DNA of 49,714 nucleotides, taken from Planctomicrobium piriforme (GTDB lineage Bacteria > Planctomycetota > Planctomycetia > Planctomycetales > Planctomycetaceae). A program made the translations under genes and the position numbers. Below the pieces are notes generated by a model. That model was not told the DNA's origin, searched no databases, and saw nothing but the letters and a program-made list of their open reading frames with translations. Shown piece after piece: positions 23,504-32,051 of the stretch; the stretch's first letter is position 1, and each line of letters opens with the position of its first letter. The stretch is taken from contig CAMATH010000056.1 of the NCBI GenBank assembly GCA_945860955.1, forward strand, positions 1 to 49,714. Reading direction: 5' to 3'.

Positions 23504-24364
23504 TCACGCCGCCCCAAACACCTCTGCCGCCATCCCGAGATCGCGCACCGACGTTGCGATTTCCTCAAGCTCGGTATCGGTCAGCGCCCCGACAAAATCC
23601 TCGGCTGGCCGACGCGCCACTGTGTAAACCTGGACCAAGCGGATCTGTCCACCTGCGGCGCGGATGTCCCGCAATCGCTCACACCACGCGGTGAGTTCCT
23701 CCACGGAGGGGGGATCACCGTGCAGCCGCATGAACAAGGCCTGAATCACGATGGGCCGTACGCGGGCGGCCGATGTGATGTTGTCGAGAATCTGCCGAAA
23801 CGGGATCGGCGTCCGATCGACCCGCTGAAAATACTCAGGTGTTCCCGCTTCCAGTTTGGCCCAGACTTCGCCCTGGTTGGCGTCCAGAATCTCAAGGGCC
23901 CGCGCGACCGCGGGCCTGTGCAGCATGCTGGCGTTGGTGATCAGCACCAGTTTCACATCGTTGAGGCCATGCTTCTGTTTCAAAGCCGCCGCCGCCGCGA
24001 CGATTTCGTCGAAGTTGCGATACGTCGTCGGCTCACCGTCCCCGGCGAACGCGATGTCGTTGATGCGCTTGCGGTCAGCGGGAGTCGACGCGAACTTTCC
24101 TTCGCGAAAAATCTCGCCGCTGGCAGCGTAGTCCAGCATCGAATCGAGTTCCGCCAGCAATCGTTCGGTCTCAACGAACTTTGACTCGGCCTGGCTGCGG
24201 CGATCGACCTGACAGTAAACACAGTCGAAATTGCAGACCTTGTCAGGGTTCAAGTTGACCCCGATCGAAATCCCGCGACTCCGGCGGGACAGAACCGGGT
24301 AGATGAACTTGAAGTTCTCGAAGTTGCGGGAATGGCCGCGATGCAGCGTCTGGAGGTCGGACAT
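23504..24364 (-). CDS. Radical SAM protein
   Basis: A 286-residue protein with the 4Fe-4S motif CNFDCVYC (CxxxCxxC) preceded by IGVNLNPDKV and a SAM-binding AGDGEPT (GGE-type motif) about 60 residues later. The rest is a radical SAM partial TIM barrel (VLITNASML; WAKLEAGTPEYF). No SPASM or second cluster motif is seen. The ATG overlaps the dapB stop as TGATG (24362-24366), indicating coupling. The reaction is not predictable from sequence; stable pairing with dapB would suggest a housekeeping role. Confidence 0.85.
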   Translation of the reverse strand: MSDLQTLHRGHSRNFENFKFIYPVLSRRSRGISIGVNLNPDKVCNFDCVYCQVDRRSQAESKFVETERLLAELDSMLDYAASGEIFREGKFASTPADRKRINDIAFAGDGEPTTYRNFDEIVAAAAALKQKHGLNDVKLVLITNASMLHRPAVARALEILDANQGEVWAKLEAGTPEYFQRVDRTPIPFRQILDNITSAARVRPIVIQALFMRLHGDPPSVEELTAWCERLRDIRAAGGQIRLVQVYTVARRPAEDFVGALTDTELEEIATSVRDLGMAAEVFGAA

Positions 24365-25164
24365 CAGAATCCCATCACGTCCGCCATCGAATACAGCCCT
24401 GCCTTCTTCGTGGCCAGAAACTTGGCCGCCGACAGGGCACCGTAGGCATAGCTGTCGCGGGTGTGCCCTTTCACAGTCACTTCCAGCGTCTCTCCCATCA
24501 AGCCGAATACGATGGTGTGTTCGCCGACATTATCCCCCACCCGCAAGGCGTGGTAGCCAATCTCATTGCGAGGGCGCACGCCGGGTCGCCCTTGCCGGCC
24601 ATGCACATGGTCGGTCTGGTGCATTTCCTCGGCGACAATCTGGCCAAACTTGAGCGCGGTTCCACTGGGGGCGTCTTCTTTGAAACGGTGGTGCCGTTCA
24701 ATCACCTCGACATCGACTCCCTCGGGAACCGATTTCAGAACCTTGGACGCCTCCCGGACGAGTTTCATCGCCAGATTGACGGCCAAGCTCATGCTGGGCG
24801 AAATCAGGACTGCGGTTTCCTGGGATGCCGCCAACACCCGTTCACGGATTTCCCCCTCCAGGCCGGTCGTGGCGATGACCAGAGGAATCTTCCGTTCCGC
24901 ACAGTACTCGGCGATGCGAGCGGCGGCCGCCGGTACGGAGAAGTCGATAATCACGTCTACCCGGTCGGCAAGTTCAGAGGTGACCGGAACACCCAATCGT
25001 CCGACGCCAGCGAGTTCTCCCGCGTCTTTCCCGAGTTGCGTGGATCCCGGAGCCTCAAGCGCCGCCCGCAGACGAAATTGCGAGTCACGCGACGCCAGCG
25101 CCACAATCCGCTGTCCCATCCGGCCCGCGGCACCATGAACTCCCAGGGTGAACGTGTCTGTCAT
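24364..25164 (-). CDS. dapB: 4-hydroxy-tetrahydrodipicolinate reductase
   Basis: The 266-residue protein starts at ATG 25164 (MTDTFTLGVHGAAGRMGQ), with GAGAAAGAG upstream, rather than TTG 25176. The NAD(P)H-binding loop GAAGRMG is at the N-terminus. The catalytic signature ERHHRFKEDAPSGTALK contains the His pair and Lys of the active site, and FGLMGETLEVTVKGHTRDS is the C-terminal domain. It reduces the dihydrodipicolinate precursor in lysine and diaminopimelate synthesis in the cytoplasm. It leads an operon with the radical SAM gene and a small membrane protein. Confidence 0.96.
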   Translation of the reverse strand: MTDTFTLGVHGAAGRMGQRIVALASRDSQFRLRAALEAPGSTQLGKDAGELAGVGRLGVPVTSELADRVDVIIDFSVPAAAARIAEYCAERKIPLVIATTGLEGEIRERVLAASQETAVLISPSMSLAVNLAMKLVREASKVLKSVPEGVDVEVIERHHRFKEDAPSGTALKFGQIVAEEMHQTDHVHGRQGRPGVRPRNEIGYHALRVGDNVGEHTIVFGLMGETLEVTVKGHTRDSYAYGALSAAKFLATKKAGLYSMADVMGF

Positions 25165-25639
25165 GCTCTTTCTCAAGTCGATCAGTTCAGAATCCGCCGA
25201 GCGGTGTCGGCACGAAGCGGTTACGCGACAGGATTATATACTGCGCGCGGTGCGAAACGCGACTTTCGCTCGGTTCCTTCTCAGAGTGCCGGGTGCCAAA
25301 CGCCGACCGTTTGACAGCCACAGTCAGAGTCGAGCGGGTTGCCCCGGACGAACGTGTCGCTTGTGACGCATTGCGAAATACGAACGAACATCGGGTCAGG
25401 AAGTCGCGATTGTCGCCGACCGTTGAATTTCAATGACTTCAGTCGTTGTGATCATTGCGTTCGTGGAATAGAATCATCGCGAGAAACTGCACAGAAGAGC
25501 ATTGAGGAATTGGTTGCCGGTGAGCGTGTTCTGGCCTGGAACGAATAACGAATCGGCGTTCAAGCCGATTGAGGAGAACTGGACCTGCTTCAATGAGCGA
25601 CACAAGTCACGAAATCTCAGAGTATTCTCAATCGGAGCA
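25165..25639. other. Intergenic region between dapB and the DUF1559-like gene
   Basis: About 475 bp between divergent genes. An AT-rich GATTATATACT at about 25232-25242 could be part of a dapB promoter but is not a consensus I can defend. From about 25380 the composition drops in GC, continuous with the gene downstream. Confidence 0.4.
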
Positions 25640-26413
25640 ATGATGGTGTCACAGCGATTGACTCTTAACAGGGCATGGTTCCTTCGTTGCGTCGGGATCA
25701 TACTCTGCGCCATTGCGTGTGCCTGGCCCCTTCAGTGCGGCTATTCCATGTGGTCGAGCAATATGTGTTTACATCGACTTAGGACCATGCACAATATTCT
25801 ATTCGATCAACGCACCGATGCGGTGCCATCGATTGAGTCTCCGTTACTGAAGGGCGATAACGGCGTTGTGCATTCATGGCGAGTGCGGATGACGGAGAAG
25901 CTCTTGGAATTACGTTCAATGAACGGAGAACAAGAAAGGCCCTTGGCGGTACGATATGATCTTCCATGGAGCGCATCCGAGAATCAAGGTCTGCACGATA
26001 TGCCGTTTTTCGCCTACCCCCCCTGGTCGTCGCAAAGAAGAAAGTGTACCGTTTTCGCGTTGACAACCCAGGATGGGCGGTGGTATTTCGAACACGCGAT
26101 CCATGAAGACGGCGGCAAATTGGATTTTACCAAAATGGACCCCGTTGTACTGGTCGACACACAAGGGACTGTTTCATGCTCGCCCGCGGAACCCATTGAG
26201 ATTGAGACTGACGGTTGCATGCTTTGGATCCAGCGCCCAACCGGGCGAAATTTTCTCGAGCCCGGCGGACTTCTAGTGCTGCGGTTAAGCGGTCGAGTTC
26301 AACACTTGGTCCATTGCGACACGGATGATGCGCGGTGCAAGCAAATCAACGGCACCCTCGAACCGGTGATCGAAAGCGTCGGCCGGGAGTCGTTTCCGTC
26401 CGCGAATCGCTGA
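25640..26413 (+). CDS. DUF1559-related membrane-anchored protein, divergent
   Basis: Start taken at ATG 25640 (MMVSQRLTLNRAW), with CGGAG upstream, giving 257 residues; the frame to 25502 adds unlikely sequence. One N-terminal hydrophobic helix (CVGIILCAIACAWPL) is followed by features of the DUF1559 family: MHNILFDQRTDA, the phrase DNGVVHSWRVRM (family form DGKPMHSWRVL) and VRYDLPWSASENQGL (YDFNEPWDSPNN). The GFTLVELL pilin segment is missing, so it is probably not a processed pseudopilin. The gene looks less GC-rich than its neighbours. Function unknown. Confidence 0.6.
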   Translation: MMVSQRLTLNRAWFLRCVGIILCAIACAWPLQCGYSMWSSNMCLHRLRTMHNILFDQRTDAVPSIESPLLKGDNGVVHSWRVRMTEKLLELRSMNGEQERPLAVRYDLPWSASENQGLHDMPFFAYPPWSSQRRKCTVFALTTQDGRWYFEHAIHEDGGKLDFTKMDPVVLVDTQGTVSCSPAEPIEIETDGCMLWIQRPTGRNFLEPGGLLVLRLSGRVQHLVHCDTDDARCKQINGTLEPVIESVGRESFPSANR

Positions 26414-26430
26414 TGCCGGATGAAGGAAAG

Positions 26431-26471
26431 GCGGGGACAAGCCCCGCACTCAGTGTGAAACAGAGTTTCAC
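26431..26471. terminator. Two hairpins between convergent genes
   Basis: GCGGGG-ACAAG-CCCCGC (26431-26447) and GTGAAAC-AGA-GTTTCAC (26455-26471) lie between the DUF1559-related gene and the ABC ATPase gene, the second overlapping the last codon. They lack long T-tracts but may serve both strands. Confidence 0.5.
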
Positions 26472-27979
26472 GTTGGCATGGACGTCAACGCCATCGACTC
26501 GACCCCGGTCATTGCCCCCGCAACCCGTTCCTCCGTAGCTTCGCTTTGCGGAATCTCGGCGACCACTCGGCCCCGGCGCAGCACGACCAGCCGATGGGAC
26601 AGTGCCAGCAACTCAGGCAGGTCGGACGATATCAAGAGAATCGCCGTTCCGTCCCGGGCCAGGGCGATGATCAGTTCATGAATTTCGCGTTTCGCCCCCA
26701 CGTCGACGCCGCGGGTCGGTTCATCGACCACTAACACCCGGCACCCTGTCGCCAAACCGCGTGCGAACACGACTTTCTGCTGGTTGCCGCCAGAGAGAGT
26801 GGAGACCACCGTTTCGACATCCGGCGTGCGGATCGCCAGGCGCTGGCGGGCCGACTCGGCGATCTGAAATTCCTGACTCCGGTTCAGTTTTCCCAACCAG
26901 CCCCGCAGTCGGTCGAGGATCGACAGGGTGGAGTTCTCGCGAACCGACATCCCTAAGACCAGTCCCTGCCGTTTGCGGTCTTCGGGTATGAGTCCGATTC
27001 CCAACTTGAGTGCCTGGCGCGGCGAGCGGATGCGGATGGCGTTTCCGTCAACCTCCAATTCGCCAGTGTAGTCCGGGTGCAGCCCGGTCAGCGTTTCGCC
27101 CAACTCGGTCCGCCCCGCACCGACCAACCCCGCCAGCCCCACGATTTCCCCCGAACGAAGTTCCAGGTTGACGTTGGTGAAGCGACCGGGAAGTGACAGC
27201 CGGCGAACTCGAATTCTGGGTGGCCCCATGGATTGCACGGGCGTTCCCACATCGACGGCGTCGACGTTTCGCCCGACCATCAGCCGGACGATTCCCTGCG
27301 GATCGAGTTCGCCAATTGGTCGCGTCGCGACATGTCGCCCGTCGCGGAGGATCGTCGCGGTTTGGCAAAGGGCAAAAATCTCTTCCAGCCGGTGCGAGAC
27401 GTAGAGAATCGTCGTCCCTTCCGCCTGAAGCGCGCGGATCAGTTGAAAGAGATTGTCCGTCTCGGCTCTCCCGAGTGAACTGGTCGGTTCGTCAAAGACC
27501 AGAACCCGCGCCCCGAGTCCGACGGCTGCCGCGATTTGAACCAGTTGCTCCTGGGCGAGGGACAATGTCCCCAGGCGCGCGTCGACATCGACGTCGAGCC
27601 TGACACGGGCCAGCAGCGTTCGGGCGCGATCACGCAGCTTGGCACGATCAAGCCACCAGCCGCGGCTGGGCAAATCGTGCAGGCAAAGATTCTCGGCGAT
27701 TGACAAGTCGGGGCAGAACACCAATTCCTGATGCACAATCCCAACGCCAGCCCGCATCGCTTCGCGTGGCGAATGAAACTGGACTGGTCGCCCGTCGAGC
27801 GCGATCTGCCCCGATTCCGGCCGATAGAGTCCGGCCAGAATTTTCCCCAGCGTGCTTTTCCCCGCGCCGTTCTCGCCGAGCAACGCGTGACACGCGCCGC
27901 TGGCGACCTCGAACGAAACGTCAGACAGTGCCTGAACGCCGGGAAACGACCGGGAAATGTTTTGGAAATGAACCTGCAT
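26468..27979 (-). CDS. Sugar ABC transporter ATP-binding protein, RbsA/MglA type
   Basis: A 503-residue protein with two ABC domains in tandem. The first has Walker A LLGENGAGKST, a degenerate signature LSLAQEQLVQIA and Walker B VLVFDEPTSSLG. The second lacks a proper Walker A (LAGLVGAGRTEL) but keeps LSGGNQQKVVFARG and VLVVDEPTRGVD. This asymmetry is normal for the RbsA/MglA/XylG class, which powers pentose, hexose or other carbohydrate uptake. No permease or periplasmic binding protein gene is adjacent, so it is an orphan here. It lies about 3 kb from the sugar-degrading microcompartment operon, but a link is only inference. Confidence 0.9.
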   Translation of the reverse strand: MQVHFQNISRSFPGVQALSDVSFEVASGACHALLGENGAGKSTLGKILAGLYRPESGQIALDGRPVQFHSPREAMRAGVGIVHQELVFCPDLSIAENLCLHDLPSRGWWLDRAKLRDRARTLLARVRLDVDVDARLGTLSLAQEQLVQIAAAVGLGARVLVFDEPTSSLGRAETDNLFQLIRALQAEGTTILYVSHRLEEIFALCQTATILRDGRHVATRPIGELDPQGIVRLMVGRNVDAVDVGTPVQSMGPPRIRVRRLSLPGRFTNVNLELRSGEIVGLAGLVGAGRTELGETLTGLHPDYTGELEVDGNAIRIRSPRQALKLGIGLIPEDRKRQGLVLGMSVRENSTLSILDRLRGWLGKLNRSQEFQIAESARQRLAIRTPDVETVVSTLSGGNQQKVVFARGLATGCRVLVVDEPTRGVDVGAKREIHELIIALARDGTAILLISSDLPELLALSHRLVVLRRGRVVAEIPQSEATEERVAGAMTGVESMALTSMPT

Positions 27980-28050
27980 GCGGGGGAGTTCCAGAGTGAT
28001 TTGGGTTGTGGATCATAGCGATCCACTTCCCAATCTGGATCCGTCCGCGC

Positions 28051-28272
28051 TCAGGCCCCGCGGCGCATATTCCAGTATGTGGACAGGACTTCGTAGAGGT
28101 CGGACGAGATTTGGACGTCGTCGTGACGGAAGTCGCGGAGCCAGGCACGGCGGCTCTGAGACGCGTCGGTCAGAATGGAGACGAGTTCCCCCAATGGGAT
28201 CGTGACCCGATTTTCGTTCACCAGCGACTCTTGAGCTTCTTCACCTGTGTAGAGCTTCAATCGCGACTGCAT
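28051..28272 (-). CDS. Small conserved-looking hypothetical protein
   Basis: A 73-residue acidic/basic protein (MQSRLKLYTGEEAQESL...VTIPLGELVSILTDA...SSDLYEVLSTYWNMRRGA). It has no TM segment or signal peptide; the composition is that of a real folded protein. The ribosome binding site is weak (AGGGATG about 8-14 nt upstream). It may be co-transcribed with the ABC ATPase, whose start is 71 bp further on. I do not recognise a family. Confidence 0.6.
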   Translation of the reverse strand: MQSRLKLYTGEEAQESLVNENRVTIPLGELVSILTDASQSRRAWLRDFRHDDVQISSDLYEVLSTYWNMRRGA

Positions 28273-28594
28273 GGGGCCAACATCCCTGTGGAATGGAGAA
28301 AGGCCAGGTCATCATGACCTGAACACAACAGAACCAGAAGAGCCCCGGTCCAATCGACCCGATTGAATCGCGAAGCATCACGCCCCAAACAGATCGGCGT
28401 TGGGGTGGGTTCGACTTGAACGATCTTTCCGGTTGGTCCGATTACCGGGAAGAATTTTGGCCTGCCAGCTTTCCAGTTTGCCCGGATTGCCAGAAATTAG
28501 CCGGTTGATTCCATCCGATTTGCCTGATATCCTTGAAAAGCCTCCCGGTGCCGATGCCGGTGCGCCCGATCCCATTGAGATTTGGAGCCTCCCC
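28273..28594. other. Intergenic region between divergent genes
   Basis: About 320 bp upstream of both the small hypothetical gene and the DUF1559 pseudopilin. The frame crossing it on the plus strand is an upstream extension of the pseudopilin frame without a signal. I see no defined promoter. Confidence 0.4.
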
Positions 28595-29596
28595 ATGCAG
28601 CGACGTAGCGCTCAGGACGTCTGCGATAGCGATATTGATTTGTCCACTCCCCGGCGTGGATTCACGCTGGTCGAGTTGCTGGTCGTGATGGCGATCATTG
28701 GAATTCTGGTGGCGTTGCTGATGCCGGCGGTGATGCAGGCACGCGAGGCGGCCCGCAAGAAGGAATGCCTGAACAATATCCGGCAGATCAACTTGGCGGC
28801 ACACAACTACCTCGATTCCCACCAGTGTTTTCCCTCGGGATGGCTCTGCAATCCCAATCTGCCGAACAGCACGTGCGACGTTCGGGGGCCCCGGTGGGCG
28901 TATCAGATCGACACGTTCGATAACCAGATTTTCCGCCAGCCGGATAACACCACCATCGAACTGGTTGCGCCGACGTCGCTGGTGATTTCCGACCTGTGGG
29001 GTTGGCAGGCGATGCTGCTTCCCCAGTTGGATCAGGGGACAGCGGTGATCGACTACCGCAAGCCGAAAGATTTCGGCACCGACTTTTCCAAAGGTGTCTA
29101 CGGCCAGAACTGGCAGACGATTCAAATGCGAATCAAGCCGTTCGAATGCCCCAGCGCGGCTCTCGCCCAGAACCGCCCCGGTGGCCTCGGTTACAGCACC
29201 TATCGTGGTTGCATGGGAACTCAGCCGACAAACGGCGTGATCTTCATCAACAGTTCGGTTTCGGATCGATTCATTCGCGATGGTTCGTCGCACACCTTGG
29301 TGTTTGGCGAATCGCAATACGGTTTCTGGGGCGACGCGCTCAGTTGCTGTGCGCGTGTTCCCGATCCGAAAGACCCGCGCGACAACGACCGCCCGATTTT
29401 TGACTGGGTGAACCCCAACGAAGTGAAAACCAAGGTCTACCAGATAATCGCCGGCTTCGGCAGCGGGCATGGTGACGTCTGCCATTTCGCGATGGCCGAC
29501 GGATCGTGCAGGCCGATTTCGAAGTCGATTGACCGTTCGATTCTGGCGGCCCTGGCCACGAAAGACGGGAATGAGCGGGTCAACGATTTTGATTAG
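28595..29596 (+). CDS. DUF1559 type IV pseudopilin-like protein
   Basis: ATG 28595 with GGAG 8 nt upstream gives 333 residues. The N-terminus has the prepilin peptidase site and pilin helix [17 protein letters not shown], with Phe+1 and Glu+5, then [20 protein letters not shown], which is diagnostic of DUF1559 (SBP_bac_10). Near the C-terminus [15 protein letters not shown] is the H-x9-DG motif of the family. Such proteins are very numerous in planctomycetes and are thought to be exported, pilin-like surface components. Six Cys residues in the ectodomain could form disulfides. It is transcribed alone. Confidence 0.92.
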   Translation: MQRRSAQDVCDSDIDLSTPRRGFTLVELLVVMAIIGILVALLMPAVMQAREAARKKECLNNIRQINLAAHNYLDSHQCFPSGWLCNPNLPNSTCDVRGPRWAYQIDTFDNQIFRQPDNTTIELVAPTSLVISDLWGWQAMLLPQLDQGTAVIDYRKPKDFGTDFSKGVYGQNWQTIQMRIKPFECPSAALAQNRPGGLGYSTYRGCMGTQPTNGVIFINSSVSDRFIRDGSSHTLVFGESQYGFWGDALSCCARVPDPKDPRDNDRPIFDWVNPNEVKTKVYQIIAGFGSGHGDVCHFAMADGSCRPISKSIDRSILAALATKDGNERVNDFD

Positions 29597-29751
29597 TCGA
29601 TAACGCCCCACAGAACGGTTTTTGAAATGCGGTAACGCAGCGGCGGGAGCTTGGCGTCCCGCGGTCATTTCACCACTCCGTATTGCGCCGCGACGATGTG
29701 CGCTTCCCGAAGGATCGCCTCACGCCCGGCGAATTGCGAGTGGTTTCGTCC

Positions 29752-30165
29752 TCAACCCGACGGACGGTTTTTCTTGCCTTCGCTGGGGGGCGGTTTTGAC
29801 GGCGCGAGAATCGACATCACCACTCCTTGCACCTCCGCGACGCTGAATGGCTTTCGAAGTGTCCACTCCGCCCCAAACGCGGCGGCGTCGGGCAGGTAGT
29901 CCATGCCGTAGACCGAGATCCCTCCACTGATCGCGAGGATCGGCAGTGAAGGGACGCTTCGCCGGAGGTGAATGATGGTTTCCAGCCCGTTTTTCTCGGG
30001 CATGTTGATATCGCAAATCACCAGGTCGGCCGGCCCGGCGACAAACCGACGCAACCCGTCTTCGCCGTTTGCCGCTTCGTCGACTACCAGTCCGATCAGC
30101 TCCAGCGACCGACGGATCAGTCGTCGGATTTTCGCGTCATCATCGATCACCAGAACTCGAGACAT
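29752..30165 (-). CDS. Single-domain response regulator (CheY-like receiver)
   Basis: Tandem ATGs at 30168 and 30165; about 137 residues. It has the acidic pair in VLVIDDDAKI, the phospho-acceptor Asp in LVICDINMPEKNG, the switch Ser in ILAISGGI and the conserved Lys in TLRKPFSV. A short basic, Pro-rich tail (PSKPPPSEGKKNRPSG) replaces an output domain. The cognate histidine kinase is not in the window. Output probably goes through protein-protein contact. Confidence 0.93.
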   Translation of the reverse strand: MSRVLVIDDDAKIRRLIRRSLELIGLVVDEAANGEDGLRRFVAGPADLVICDINMPEKNGLETIIHLRRSVPSLPILAISGGISVYGMDYLPDAAAFGAEWTLRKPFSVAEVQGVVMSILAPSKPPPSEGKKNRPSG

Positions 30166-30310
30166 CATGCGCTGTCCGTTCCAGTTGGAATCCAGTGGCT
30201 TGGACGAGCATGCAAACCGACCACGACACCGGGCCCACCCGTCGGAATAGGAAACGTATCTTCCTCTCCACGACGCGTTTTGCCAATAGCGCTGTGATCA
30301 GAATTCCGCT

Positions 30311-30348
30311 GCACCGGTTGATTCGCGTCGTGCGTAACCAACCGGTGC
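30311..30348. other. 10-bp perfect inverted repeat between peptide and regulator genes
   Basis: GCACCGGTTG (30311-30320) and CAACCGGTGC (30339-30348) flank 18 nt. It lies 32 nt beyond the stop of the GG-leader peptide gene and upstream of the response regulator. It may be a termination hairpin without T-tract, or a binding site for a dimeric regulator of the response regulator gene. Confidence 0.45.
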
Positions 30349-30380
30349 GGTTGCGGGAAGGGGGGGTTAAATGCGGCTTC

Positions 30381-30626
30381 CTACGGTTGAGTGCTCGGAG
30401 TGTAGCCGGTCACGCCAGGCCCAGGAAGTTGCGTTCCGCCCGTACTTGTTCCGCCACTGCCGCTTGTGCTGGTGCCACTTGTTCCGCTCGTTGACGTTCC
30501 ATTCGGATTAGTACTCGGCGTGAACGTCGTCGCCATGGTCGGGTCGGTTCCACCGAAAATCCCCTTCACCTCGTCCGGTGTCAGTGACTCGAGCATCGGC
30601 AGGTCGTCAATCTTGATCTTCGCCAT
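30381..30626 (-). CDS. Small protein with double-glycine-type leader and Ser/Thr/Gly-rich tail
   Basis: An 81-residue protein with AAGGA about 9 nt upstream of its ATG. The first 26 residues, MAKIKIDDLP then SLTPDEVKGIFGG, look like a leader ending in Gly-Gly, the type cleaved by peptidase-containing ABC exporters and found on bacteriocin-like and RiPP-like precursors. The remaining 55 residues are mostly Ser, Thr, Gly and Pro (SGTSGTSTSGSGGTSTGG) with no Cys. No exporter, peptidase or modification enzyme is adjacent. A perfect TGTGA-N6-TCACA site lies about 135 bp upstream. Whether the core is a product, a signal or a surface peptide is unknown. Confidence 0.75.
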   Translation of the reverse strand: MAKIKIDDLPMLESLTPDEVKGIFGGTDPTMATTFTPSTNPNGTSTSGTSGTSTSGSGGTSTGGTQLPGPGVTGYTPSTQP

Positions 30627-31066
30627 GGTCGCAATCCTTCAGGATTTCGGACAACCGATCGGGAGAACGAGTCGCTCCGACGTGGAGCTACCGAAGTCGT
30701 CACACACTCGATTCAGGTCGTCAACATCAGAAATCCTACTCGACCGGCCGTTTTTGTACTGTGATAAAAGTCACAAATCGGTGGTTTCCGAACATTCGAA
30801 CCGCATCTGCCTGACTGCGGTTTCATTTCAGGCCGCAAGAAGGAACAGCTCGTCGATTTCCGGAACAAATCCATGAACCGTTGATCGTTCGACTCACGCG
30901 TTCGGCCGAGATGAAACCCATTCAGAGTAAGAACCGGTTCGTCGCGTGACCCAGGGAAGGACTCGCTGCGCTCGACCAACCCTGGGCATTGCAATAACAC
31001 CCCTACGAGGTAGACGCGCAGTACTGCCATTCGGGTCTTGAATTTGTCTGGTGCGTTCAGACGCGA
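30627..31066. other. Intergenic region upstream of the GG-leader peptide gene
   Basis: About 440 bp between the end of the microcompartment operon and the peptide gene. It holds the CRP-like site at 30760-30775 and a weak inverted pair CCAGGG/CCCTGG (about 30951-30986) which could lie in the trailer of the BMC transcript. No supported gene. Confidence 0.45.
30760..30775. promoter_or_regulatory. CRP/FNR-family-like operator
   Basis: The sequence TGTGATAAAAGTCACA is a perfect palindromic match to the CRP consensus TGTGA-N6-TCACA. Its centre is about 141 bp upstream of the GG-leader peptide start codon, within a 440-bp gene-free stretch, consistent with control of that gene. Confidence 0.55.
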
Positions 31067-31990
31067 CTAAAGAACCTTCTGAATCGTCTCCCGCAACACC
31101 TCGCCCGACTTTTGCAAGGCGATCTTCTCCTTGGGCCACAGCTCCACTTCCACGTGGTTCAATACCCCCTTGCGGCCCACCACCGTCGGAACCGAGATCG
31201 CGACGTCCCGCAATCCGTAGGCTCCCGACTGCAACGACGAGACCGGTAGAATTCGGCGTTGATCCAAAGCGACTGCGTGAACCACGTCGGCGATCGAGAC
31301 CCCCACCGCAAAGCCGGCTCCTCCCTTTTTCTTGATCACCTCGGCACCGCTTCCCCGAGTTTTCTTTTCCACCTCGGCGATCAACGCGCTGTTGACCCCC
31401 GGGAACTTCTCGAGCGGCAGACCCGCGATCTGCGCCTGCGACCAGATCGGCACCATGCTGTCGCCATGTTCGCCGAAGATCGTGACTTGAACCTGCGTCG
31501 GCGGCACATCGATGCGGGCCGCCAACATGCTTCGCAGTCGGGTCGTGTCCAGCACCGTTCCCAGCCCAATCACCTGAGCCGGCGGCAATCCCAATTCGCG
31601 GATCGCCAGATACGTCAACACGTCCACCGGATTAGAAACCACAAAGACGATCGCGTCTTTCTTGAGTCCCGACTTCTTGAGATCCCCCAGAATCCCCCGA
31701 AACAGCGACACATTGCGGTTGATGAGATCGAGCCGGCTTTCGTCGGGCTTCCGTCGCAGGCCGGCGGTGATCACCACCATGTCGCTGTCGGCGCACGCCT
31801 GAGTCGGGGCGGCGTAGATCTTCTGATCCGCGATCAGGCTCGCCCCGTGTAACAGGTCCAGGGCCTGTCCTTCGACAAGTTCCTGATTCACGTCGACCAG
31901 GACGATCTCACGCACGATCCGCCCGGCCTGCAACGCGAACCCCGCGCACGAACCGACCAGACCGCCACCGCCAATAATGCTGACTTTCAT
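31067..31990 (-). CDS. Lactate/malate dehydrogenase family protein of the PVM microcompartment operon
   Basis: A 307-residue NAD-dependent dehydrogenase. N-terminal VSIIGGGGLVGS is the dinucleotide loop. The catalytic pair is seen in LGTVLDTTRLRSML (Asp and Arg) and IFGEHGDSMVP (His). The substrate-specificity loop AGLRRKPDESRLDL has Arg at the position where lactate dehydrogenases have Gln, as malate dehydrogenases do. In PVM loci this gene is proposed to regenerate NAD+ for the aldehyde dehydrogenase or act on the lactate/lactaldehyde branch; the physiological substrate is not settled by sequence. No encapsulation peptide is visible. It is the last gene of the operon, 61 bp after the aldolase. 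Confidence 0.88.
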   Translation of the reverse strand: MKVSIIGGGGLVGSCAGFALQAGRIVREIVLVDVNQELVEGQALDLLHGASLIADQKIYAAPTQACADSDMVVITAGLRRKPDESRLDLINRNVSLFRGILGDLKKSGLKKDAIVFVVSNPVDVLTYLAIRELGLPPAQVIGLGTVLDTTRLRSMLAARIDVPPTQVQVTIFGEHGDSMVPIWSQAQIAGLPLEKFPGVNSALIAEVEKKTRGSGAEVIKKKGGAGFAVGVSIADVVHAVALDQRRILPVSSLQSGAYGLRDVAISVPTVVGRKGVLNHVEVELWPKEKIALQKSGEVLRETIQKVL

Positions 31991-32051
31991 GCTTGACTCT
32001 CAGGAATCGCTGTTCGTTGGAAGGTGGGGGAAATTCGTCCGTCAACCGCCG

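Noticed and set aside
30713-31030. 105-codon minus-strand frame downstream of the BMC operon
   Set aside because: It covers the CRP-like site, lacks a Shine-Dalgarno and has random-looking composition.
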